A stretch of DNA of 13,215 nucleotides from JBFMGD01 sp040751775 (GTDB taxonomy: Bacteria > Bacillota > Dethiobacteria > DTU022), in contig JBFMGD010000054.1 of assembly GCA_040751775.1 (NCBI GenBank), forward strand, positions 1-13,215, written 5' to 3'. Positions 1 through 5,443 of the stretch are shown here, piece by piece. A model generated the notes under the pieces. It searched no databases, was not told the DNA's origin, and saw only the letters and a program-made list of their open reading frames with translations. Numbering within the stretch: the first letter of the stretch is position 1; every line of letters starts with the position of its first letter. A program made the position numbers and the translations under genes.

Positions 1-110
1 GGCGCATCAGGCGGATTACCGGTTACCTCTCCACCGACGATCGTTTCAACGCAGCCAAACGCGTGGAGCTGGCAGACCGCCGGCCGCATTTCGCGCCGCG
101 TCAGCCGTGA
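1..110 (+). CDS. nrdD: Anaerobic ribonucleoside-triphosphate reductase, C-terminal end (partial)
   Basis: The window opens inside a gene read in frame 3 (first full codon at position 3) that ends with TGA at 108-110. The 35 visible residues include RITGYLS followed by DRFN and a basic tail, which matches the extreme C-terminus of class III (oxygen-sensitive) ribonucleotide reductase. In that family the Gly of the GY pair carries the glycyl radical; here that Gly codon would be 21-23. The enzyme reduces ribonucleoside triphosphates to deoxynucleotides under anaerobic conditions. The identification rests on a short tail, but the immediately following gene is the matching activase NrdG, and the stop overlaps its start (GTGA), which makes it strong. 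The rest of the gene lies upstream of the window. Confidence 0.85.
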   Translation, partial: RIRRITGYLSTDDRFNAAKRVELADRRPHFAPRQP

Positions 111-619
111 ACAAGTTGAGAATTGCCGGCGTTGTGCCGGAGAGTGTAGTGGACGGACCGGGAATACGCCTGGCCCTTTTTGTCCAGGGTTGTCCGCACG
201 GCTGTATCGGCTGCCATAACCCTGCATCACACGACCCCGCGGGCGGTAGTTCAATCAGCGTTTCGGGTCTGCTGGCCCGGATCAGAGCAGCGTGCGGCAT
301 TGACGGGGTTACCTTTACCGGCGGTGAACCCTTTGCACAGGCCGGGCCCCTGGCCCGGCTGGCCCGGGGAATTCAACTTTTAGGCTTGAATTTGGTAATC
401 TATTCGGGTTATACTTTTGAAGAGCTGCTGAATAAGAGCCGTAATGACCCGGATATTCGCCTTTTGCTTACATCGGGGTTCTTACTGGTTGACGGTCCTT
501 TTATCGAGAAAGAAAAAGACCTGGCCCTACCGTTCAGGGGCTCGCGTAATCAGCGCCTCCTGGACCTGCCCCTTTCGCTGCGGCACGAAACCCCGGTGTT
601 ATGGCAGGGTTCGCTTTAG
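107..619 (+). CDS. nrdG: Anaerobic ribonucleotide reductase activating protein (radical SAM)
   Basis: This 170-residue protein is the activase that generates the glycyl radical on NrdD by reductive cleavage of S-adenosylmethionine. The radical-SAM cluster ligands are visible as CPHGCIGC (Cys29, Cys33, Cys36, spacing CX3CX2C), followed by the SAM-binding TGGEPF motif near residue 90. The N-terminus, with VVDGPGIR around residues 14-21, is typical of NrdG. Length is in the normal range for a compact NrdG. The start is GTG at 107, overlapping the nrdD stop by four bases (GTGA), which implies translational coupling; no strong Shine-Dalgarno sequence is seen before it. The pair fits an anaerobe. 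About 39 bases separate it from the next gene. Confidence 0.93.
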   Translation: MNKLRIAGVVPESVVDGPGIRLALFVQGCPHGCIGCHNPASHDPAGGSSISVSGLLARIRAACGIDGVTFTGGEPFAQAGPLARLARGIQLLGLNLVIYSGYTFEELLNKSRNDPDIRLLLTSGFLLVDGPFIEKEKDLALPFRGSRNQRLLDLPLSLRHETPVLWQGSL

Positions 620-658
620 GATAGACAGCCATGATTATAAAATTGGTCGAGGTATAAA

Positions 659-1510
659 ATGGCAGGCTCAAAAAATGGTTTCGCATTGATCAAACGAGGC
701 GAACTGGCTTACCTGCAGTCGCCCCTTTTAAACGCCTCAAGGATAGTCGATCATGCATTTTCCACCCGTTTGGGAGGCTGCAGTACCGGTGCAGCCGCCT
801 CCTTGAATACTGCGTTTCATACCGATGATCAATTTGAACGGGTCATGGAAAACCGGCGCCGTTTGCTCGAACCGTGGGGTTACGATGCCGGCGCCCTGGT
901 TGCCGGCATCCAGGTGCACGGCACCACCGTAGCCCTGGTTACGGAAAAGGATCGCGGCCGGGGAGCGCTGCCCCGTTCTTACCTCTCCGAATGTGACGCC
1001 CTGGTTACCGCAGTACCGGGCCTGGTTCTGACGGCATACGCCGCCGACTGCTTGCTTCTCTTCCTGGCCGCGCCTCGTGAGCGTGTAATCGCCCTTGCTC
1101 ATGCCGGTTGGCGCGGCACGCTGGGGAACATGGCGGGAACGGTTGTCAAATACCTGGCGGAACACTTCGCCGTAGCTCCCGGCGGGATTCTGGCGGCGCT
1201 TAGTCCCGGCATTTGCCGGCAATGCTACCAGGTAAACGAAGCGGTGGCCGATCAGTTTCACTCCGCCGGGTGGGGCGGCCCGCCTTACCTGGCACATGCT
1301 ACGGCCGGCGAATATCACCTCGATCTGCCGGCGATAAACGCAACCCAATTGCGCCGCGCCGGGATTAGAGCAGAATCCCTCGCGGAAGCGGCGTGGTGTA
1401 CCGCCTGCCGGCCGGACCTCTTTTATTCATACCGCCGGGATCAGGGCGCAACTGGACGGATGATTGGTTTTATGGCCATTTCGCCGGTAAAAGAGGGTTG
1501 CTCCGGTTGA
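659..1510 (+). CDS. pgeF: Purine nucleoside phosphorylase / multicopper-like YfiH-YlmD family protein
   Basis: This 283-residue protein belongs to the YfiH/YlmD (former DUF152, 'laccase domain') family, whose members phosphorolyse or deaminate adenosine and related purine nucleosides at a zinc-type metal site; PgeF also edits peptidoglycan precursors in E. coli. The metal ligands expected for the family are present: His87 in QVHGT, Cys131 in AADCLLL and His148 in AHAGWRGT. The conserved SPGICRQCYQV segment (residues 182-192) and a C-terminal CRPDLFYSYRRD motif also match. The start is ATG 659 with GAGGT at 649-653, five bases away. It heads the ylm cluster as ylmD does in Bacillus, and its TGA overlaps the TTG start of the next gene. 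Exact substrate in this organism is unknown. Confidence 0.9.
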   Translation: MAGSKNGFALIKRGELAYLQSPLLNASRIVDHAFSTRLGGCSTGAAASLNTAFHTDDQFERVMENRRRLLEPWGYDAGALVAGIQVHGTTVALVTEKDRGRGALPRSYLSECDALVTAVPGLVLTAYAADCLLLFLAAPRERVIALAHAGWRGTLGNMAGTVVKYLAEHFAVAPGGILAALSPGICRQCYQVNEAVADQFHSAGWGGPPYLAHATAGEYHLDLPAINATQLRRAGIRAESLAEAAWCTACRPDLFYSYRRDQGATGRMIGFMAISPVKEGCSG

Positions 1511-2646
1511 GCCGGCGCCGCTTACCAGACCAGGGTAAAAATTTTACGGTGATACCGGGTGAGGGACGCCGCCACAGCCATGTTAAACAGGCGCTGGTTT
1601 TTTATCTGGTGCTGGGCCTGGTTGCTGTTTTGGTAATCCAGGCCGGCTCCCAATGGATGGGAATGCTGTTTTTTGCCCGGCGCCTGCAAATAACCACCGC
1701 CGAACCGGGGTTCTTTGATTACAGCGTGGCGGCAGAAGGCGTGGTCACACGCCGCGAACAGGTGATCAGCGCTCCTGCTTCCGGCATTATCGTGGAGTTG
1801 GCTCCATCCGGGGAAAGGATAGCTGTGGGCCGGCACCTGGTGACGATATTGCTGCTGTCCCGGGAAGATATTTTGGATTTGCAGACGGAAATATTAACGG
1901 AGAAGACTCTGTGGAGTAGACTGGAACAGTATCTGCGGGATCTGTGGCACGGTGCCGCGGCGGATCAGCCTGATCAACCGGTAGTCTTAACCGGGGAGAT
2001 TCCACCCTGGTTTCAGGAAACGGTCACTCTGTCCTCTGAGACGGCCGGTTTGCTGTCATACTATGTGGACGGTTGGGAATCGCTTTGGGAAGAGGCTTAC
2101 CTTACCCGGGAACTGGTGGAAAGCGCTGCTAGCAAAACTGTCGGAGATTTGGCAGTGGGCACATTTGTCGAAGCGGGCGCCCCGCTGCTGAAGATAGTGA
2201 ATAACTGGAGCTGGCTCTACCATGTAATCCTGCCCCTGGATTCCGGCAGAGGGATTGCTGCCCGGGAGAGCGTGACTATTGTTTTTGATTATGCCCCTGA
2301 CAACCCGGTGCAGGCAGTGTTGGAAAACATGGTCATCGATGCCGCCGCCAGTGAAGTCCGGTTGACCTACAGGTTGGATCAGGAGTTGCCCGGGTTTGAC
2401 CGGGTGCGCTGGAGCAGTGCATCGATCAGGTTTCGGCAAGAGCAGGGCATTATTATTCCCGCCCCGGCAATTACCGCACAGCAGGGTCAGACAGGGGTGT
2501 TTATCAACAGCGGCGGCAGCGTCGTCTTTAACCCGGTAACCGTAATCGACTATCAGGATAACAGGGCGCTGGTGGACGGCCTGGAGCCGTATACGATGGT
2601 TATCGGCCGCCCCGACCTGGTGCGTGAAGGGCAAAGGTTGAATTAG
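1507..2646 (+). CDS. HlyD-like membrane-anchored periplasmic-adaptor-type protein
   Basis: This protein of about 379 residues resembles the membrane-fusion/adaptor (HlyD) superfamily. A basic N-terminus is followed by one hydrophobic anchor at about residues 29-47. Next comes a half-lipoyl (barrel-sandwich) motif at about 77-112, with AEGVVTRREQ, then APASGIIVEL and GERIAVG. After a helical middle comes a second half-motif, VGDLAVGTFVEAGAPLLKIV, and a beta-rich C-terminal region. The chosen start is TTG 1507, which overlaps the pgeF stop (TTGA) and has AGAGGG at 1492-1497, nine bases upstream; GTG 1549 is a weaker alternative, and the open frame extends further up inside pgeF without support. 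No ABC or RND transporter partner lies nearby. HlyD-like genes at this place are, to my knowledge, seen in some Clostridia, but function is not established. Confidence 0.75.
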   Translation: MSRRRLPDQGKNFTVIPGEGRRHSHVKQALVFYLVLGLVAVLVIQAGSQWMGMLFFARRLQITTAEPGFFDYSVAAEGVVTRREQVISAPASGIIVELAPSGERIAVGRHLVTILLLSREDILDLQTEILTEKTLWSRLEQYLRDLWHGAAADQPDQPVVLTGEIPPWFQETVTLSSETAGLLSYYVDGWESLWEEAYLTRELVESAASKTVGDLAVGTFVEAGAPLLKIVNNWSWLYHVILPLDSGRGIAARESVTIVFDYAPDNPVQAVLENMVIDAAASEVRLTYRLDQELPGFDRVRWSSASIRFRQEQGIIIPAPAITAQQGQTGVFINSGGSVVFNPVTVIDYQDNRALVDGLEPYTMVIGRPDLVREGQRLN

Positions 2647-2648
2647 AG

Positions 2649-2676
2649 TTCATTTCAGACTAAATTCAGGTATAAT
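2649..2676 (+). promoter_or_regulatory. Probable sigma-A-type promoter before ylmE
   Basis: A perfect TATAAT -10 hexamer lies at 2671-2676 in the 76-base gap between the HlyD-like gene and ylmE. The -35 region is weak: the best candidate is TTCATT at 2649-2654, with a 16-base spacer. Transcription would begin near 2683, leaving a leader of about 40 bases before the ylmE start. It would let ylmE and the genes behind it be expressed independently of the nrdG-pgeF side. Confidence 0.5.
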
Positions 2677-2722
2677 AGAGTAGAAGTAAGCATTCAGAAG
2701 TCAAAATTTAGGAGTTTATGCT

Positions 2723-3394
2723 ATGCTTGCCGAAAATTTATATCGCGTCACAGCGGAGATTGCCGCCGCTGCGCGGCGCTCCGGGCGGGACCCGGCGGAG
2801 ATCCGGCTGCTCGCGGTCACGAAAACAGTGGGCCTGGAGCAGGTTCGCGAGGCGGCGGAGCTGGGCCTGCGTGATTTCGGTGAAAACCGGCTGCAAGACG
2901 CGAAAGCTAAACTCGAGGCTTTCCCGAACTTCAGCTGGCATTTTATCGGTCACCTGCAAACCAACAAGGTCAAAGAGGTGCTGTCCGGGTTTACATTGAT
3001 CCATTCCCTGGACCGCCTGCACCTGGCCGAGGCGCTGCAGCACTGGGGAGAACAGCTGGGCCGCAGCGCGGCAGTTTTGGTTCAGGTTAACGTGGCCCGG
3101 GAGAAGGGAAAATTCGGCCTTGATCCCGCGGCACTGCCTGATTTTCTCGATGAAATGCGTCGCTTTACCCGGGTTCAAGTGCAAGGGTTGATGACGATGG
3201 CGCCGTGGGTGGATGACCCCGAAGAAGCGAGGCCTGTTTTCAGAGCGCTGCGGCAGCTGCAGCGGGATCTCGCCGGGCCGGGTCCGGCGCTCGAGCATCT
3301 TTCCATGGGCATGTCTAACGATTATACGGTGGCGGTTGAAGAAGGAGCTACCCTGATCAGGCTCGGCACCGCCCTGTTCGGGCCGCGGAGCTGA
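2723..3394 (+). CDS. ylmE: YggS/YlmE-family pyridoxal phosphate homeostasis protein
   Basis: This 223-residue protein is the PLP-binding, fold-type III (alanine racemase-like barrel) protein YggS/YlmE/PLPBP. It binds pyridoxal 5'-phosphate and buffers the cofactor; no catalytic reaction is established for the family. The PLP lysine is Lys34 in LLAVTKTV. FGENRLQDA, WHFIGHLQTNK and the phosphate-binding LSMGMSNDYTVA segment, ending in IRLGTALFGPR, are all present. Length is normal. The start ATG 2723 has AGGAG at 2710-2714, eight bases upstream; an out-of-frame ATG at 2718 is not used. In Bacillus the gene sits between ylmD and sepF; here ylmG follows directly. Confidence 0.95.
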   Translation: MLAENLYRVTAEIAAAARRSGRDPAEIRLLAVTKTVGLEQVREAAELGLRDFGENRLQDAKAKLEAFPNFSWHFIGHLQTNKVKEVLSGFTLIHSLDRLHLAEALQHWGEQLGRSAAVLVQVNVAREKGKFGLDPAALPDFLDEMRRFTRVQVQGLMTMAPWVDDPEEARPVFRALRQLQRDLAGPGPALEHLSMGMSNDYTVAVEEGATLIRLGTALFGPRS

Positions 3395-3408
3395 AAAATC
3401 TTATTATG

Positions 3409-3415
3409 AGGAGGT
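3409..3415 (+). promoter_or_regulatory. Strong Shine-Dalgarno that decides the ylmG start
   Basis: AGGAGGT at 3409-3415 is a near-perfect ribosome binding site. The only in-frame codon at a normal distance is ATT at 3422 (seven bases after GGAGG). The first in-frame ATG, at 3446, lies 30 bases downstream of the site and has no good site of its own. An in-frame TGA at 3407-3409 closes the frame just upstream. Confidence 0.7.
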
Positions 3416-3421
3416 ATTGCC

Positions 3422-3718
3422 ATTTACACTCTTGGTACTGGTTTAATGTATTTTATTCAGATCTACTACTATATTCTCATCGCACGGATCATACTATCCT
3501 GGTTTCAGGCTTCCTTTTACGGTAACCCGACTCTGGTCGGTATCTACCGCGTTGTTTATGGCTTGACGGAGCCGATCCTGGCCCCCCTCCGCCGGGTTTT
3601 GCCCACGGTACGGGTTGGGATGGGTTACCTTGATCTATCGCCGTTGGTTTTACTGCTGCTGTTGAGCCTGGCCCGGCAGTTGATTTACCAGTATTTCTTT
3701 ATCCGGTCCGGGTGGTGA
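3422..3718 (+). CDS. ylmG: YggT/YlmG-family membrane protein, probable AUU start
   Basis: This is a small two-helix membrane protein of the YggT/YlmG family, found beside cell-division genes in Gram-positive bacteria and linked to membrane and nucleoid organisation, with no known biochemical activity. The first hydrophobic segment runs through ILIARIILSWF, then comes the family signature TEPILAPLRRVLP, then a second segment, LVLLLLLSLARQLIY. If translation starts at ATT 3422 the protein has 98 residues and 28 residues up to SWF, close to what I recall for relatives. Starting at ATG 3446 gives only 90 residues and no ribosome binding site. The stop TGA 3716-3718 overlaps a GTG of the ylmH frame. 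Family call is firm; the start is inference. Confidence 0.88.
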   Translation: MYTLGTGLMYFIQIYYYILIARIILSWFQASFYGNPTLVGIYRVVYGLTEPILAPLRRVLPTVRVGMGYLDLSPLVLLLLLSLARQLIYQYFFIRSGW

Positions 3719-3723
3719 AAGTG

Positions 3724-4500
3724 ATGCCTATACCCCGCCGGCCGGGACCGTTGACAGAAAGTGAAAAAAAATGGCGCCAGGCACTGATCCGTAAGGTGGA
3801 ATCGTTATCCGGAAAAGAGGCTTTTCAGACCGCGTTTCTCGATCCCCTGCAGCTGGAGATCGCGGCGGCGCTGCTGCGGGACTATCCCCATCTCTCGACA
3901 ACTGTGTTTGGCGGTTATTCCGGCGCGGAACGGGTGCGTCTCCGCGTGAGCCCGGCTGCCCAGCAGGGGATCCTGCCGGAAGTAGCCTGCCTGATGGTCA
4001 GCGGCCCGGCTGGCGACGCCCGGCTCAGCCACCGGGACTTTTTGGGCTCTGTGCTCGGTTTAGGATTGCGCCGCGATCAGGTTGGCGACATTGTGCTCCT
4101 GCCGGACGGAAAGGCGATTATAATGCTGGATCAGTCAAAAGCCGCTTTTATCTGCGCGCAGTTGGTCCAGGTGGCAAATTTGCCCGTGGAATGCTTCACT
4201 GTCGATGCCGCCAATTTGCCGCTGCCCGCCGAGGAGGGGAAGGCGATTAGCGGGACGGTGGCCAGTATGAGACTGGATGCCGTGCTCGCCATCGGTTTTG
4301 GCTTATCCCGCTCCCGGGTGGTGCTCTTGATTAAGGGGGGGCTGGTTAAAGTTAACTGGCGCTTCGTAGACTCGCCGGCGTTTCACCTGCAGGAAGGAGA
4401 TCTGGTCTCACTGCAGGGGCGCGGCCGCCTCGAAATAGAGGCGGTTACCGGCGAAACCCGCAAAGGAAGGATGCGGCTTGCACTGAAAAAATATAGCTAA
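3724..4500 (+). CDS. ylmH: YlmH-family S4-domain RNA-binding protein
   Basis: This protein of about 258 residues is YlmH, an S4-domain RNA-binding protein of the divIVA cluster, which work in Bacillus connects to ribosome-associated quality control. The N-terminal part carries the family signature HRDFLGSVLGLGLRRDQVGDI (about residues 103-123), and the S4 domain spans about 183-231, with the typical RLDAVLAIGFGLSRSR and GLVKVNW elements. Several starts are possible: GTG 3712, GTG 3715 (forming a GTGA overlap with the ylmG stop), GTG 3721 and ATG 3724. I chose ATG 3724, which has GGTGG seven to eight bases upstream; GTG 3715 is nearly as plausible through translational coupling. Length agrees with the family. 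Confidence 0.92.
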   Translation: MPIPRRPGPLTESEKKWRQALIRKVESLSGKEAFQTAFLDPLQLEIAAALLRDYPHLSTTVFGGYSGAERVRLRVSPAAQQGILPEVACLMVSGPAGDARLSHRDFLGSVLGLGLRRDQVGDIVLLPDGKAIIMLDQSKAAFICAQLVQVANLPVECFTVDAANLPLPAEEGKAISGTVASMRLDAVLAIGFGLSRSRVVLLIKGGLVKVNWRFVDSPAFHLQEGDLVSLQGRGRLEIEAVTGETRKGRMRLALKKYS

Positions 4501-4574
4501 TCAGGCAGGAACAACCGGGCAGCTGTCGAATATCGTAGAGTTAAAGAGATTTAAGAGGACCAGGGGGGATAATG

Positions 4575-5054
4575 ATGGGTTTAACGCCGATGGATATTCA
4601 CAACAAGGAATTCGAACGCTCTTTTCGCGGCTACGCGGTAGAGGAAGTGAATGAGTTTCTCGATCGGATTGCCAAAGATCTCGAGCAGTTGATCCGGGAA
4701 AATATTGAGTTAAAGGAACAGATCGGCCAGTTGAACGATAAGCTGAAAGGCTATCAAAAGCTGGAGGAGACTATGCACAATGCCATCGTGGTGGCCCAGG
4801 AAACCGCGGAAGATGTAAAACAGAACGCCAACCGGGAAGCGGATCTGATTCGGCGGGAAGCGGATCGGGAAGCGCAGCGGATCGTGGAAGATGCCCGCTA
4901 CCGCTCCAGTAAAGTTTTGGCCGAGCACGAGGAACTTTTCAAACAAGCCCAGGTTTTCAAGATGCGCTTCCGTTCGTTTATCGAAGCCCAGCTTTCCGCT
5001 TTGGAGATGGAAGATTGGATTGACCCCCAGCGTCCGCACGGTGATCACCGGTAG
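4575..5054 (+). CDS. divIVA: DivIVA cell-division/polar scaffold protein
   Basis: This 159-residue coiled-coil protein is DivIVA, which binds curved membrane at the septum and poles and recruits partners such as Min and cell-wall proteins. The N-terminal LTPMDIHNKEFERSFRGY block is diagnostic. Starting at the second of two adjacent ATGs (4575) puts the membrane-contacting pair at Phe17 and Arg18, the numbering known from Bacillus; the first ATG (4572) adds one Met. The GGGGGG run at 4563-4568 is six bases from 4575 and only three from 4572, which also favours 4575. The remainder is highly charged and predicted coiled coil to about residue 135, with a short acidic/Pro/His tail. No terminator follows; transcripts could run into the ileS leader. 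Confidence 0.95.
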   Translation: MGLTPMDIHNKEFERSFRGYAVEEVNEFLDRIAKDLEQLIRENIELKEQIGQLNDKLKGYQKLEETMHNAIVVAQETAEDVKQNANREADLIRREADREAQRIVEDARYRSSKVLAEHEELFKQAQVFKMRFRSFIEAQLSALEMEDWIDPQRPHGDHR

Positions 5055-5110
5055 CTTTGGATTTATTGACGTTTAGCACTGATGAAGTAAGTTTGATCGT
5101 TGTTTAAGAA

Positions 5111-5139
5111 TTGCTTCTACGGGTTATACTTGGTATAAT
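5111..5139 (+). promoter_or_regulatory. Extended -10 promoter of the ileS T-box leader
   Basis: TTGCTT at 5111-5116 and TATAAT at 5134-5139 are separated by 17 bases, and TGG at 5131-5133 makes an extended -10 element. Transcription would start near 5146, just before the first T-box helix. This is the clearest sigma-A-type promoter in the window. Confidence 0.78.
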
Positions 5140-5149
5140 ATTCTATATT

Positions 5150-5408
5150 TCTTCTGTGAACGGGCCAGTAGGCGATATGGCAGTTTTTGCAGAGAGCCGG
5201 GGTAGAGGTGAAAGCCCGGTAAACCGGTATCGTTGAAAATCTCCCGGGAGTTCCCGTGCCAAATCGAAGCTGCCGTTTCGAGAGTAGACACGGGCGGTGA
5301 CACCGTTATTCGTCCTTGATGAGCGGTCGCCCGCAGCTAACTTTGCGGGCGGTTAAAAGGGTGGTACCGCGGGAGTAAATCTCGTCCCTGTCTGGGAGGA
5401 GATTTTTT
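5150..5408 (+). promoter_or_regulatory. T-box riboswitch, isoleucine (AUC) specifier
   Basis: This leader senses uncharged tRNA-Ile and controls read-through into ileS. In Stem I the S-turn pair AGTA (5167-5170) and GAA (5235-5237) frames the specifier codon ATC at 5229-5231, which pairs with the tRNA-Ile GAU anticodon. Stem II closes with CCCGTG (5253-5258) and CACGGG (5289-5294) and holds its own GAA (5266-5268) and AGTA (5283-5286) S-turn. Stem III is CGCCCGCA (5328-5335) with TGCGGGCG (5344-5351). The T-box proper, AGGGTGGTACCGCGG at 5358-5372, exposes TGGT (5362-5365), complementary to the ACCA acceptor end expected for tRNA-Ile. AGGG at 5358-5361 can pair with CCCT at 5386-5389 to form the antiterminator, excluding the terminator that follows. 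Confidence 0.95.
5377..5408 (+). terminator. Regulated terminator of the ileS T-box
   Basis: AAATCTCGTCCC at 5377-5388 pairs with GGGAGGAGATTT at 5394-5405 (12 positions, one mismatch) around a five-base loop, followed by a T-run to 5408. Its 5' arm contains the CCC needed by the antiterminator, so the two structures are mutually exclusive. It should stop transcription when tRNA-Ile is charged. Confidence 0.92.
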
Positions 5409-5443
5409 ATTACTTGATCTCGATCAATGGTGAGGTGAAAGTT

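Noticed and set aside
613..641. Possible promoter before pgeF (TATAAA near 636-641)
   Set aside because: No acceptable -35 element at the proper spacing; the short AT-rich gap alone explains the hexamer.
1393..1506. Upstream extension of the HlyD-like frame into pgeF
   Set aside because: It would overlap conserved pgeF C-terminal sequence for 118 bases; the TTG at 1507 with a good ribosome binding site is far more plausible.
5414..5443. Earlier in-frame TTG (5414) as ileS start
   Set aside because: It begins next to the T-box terminator without a usable ribosome binding site and adds ten residues not expected at an IleS N-terminus.
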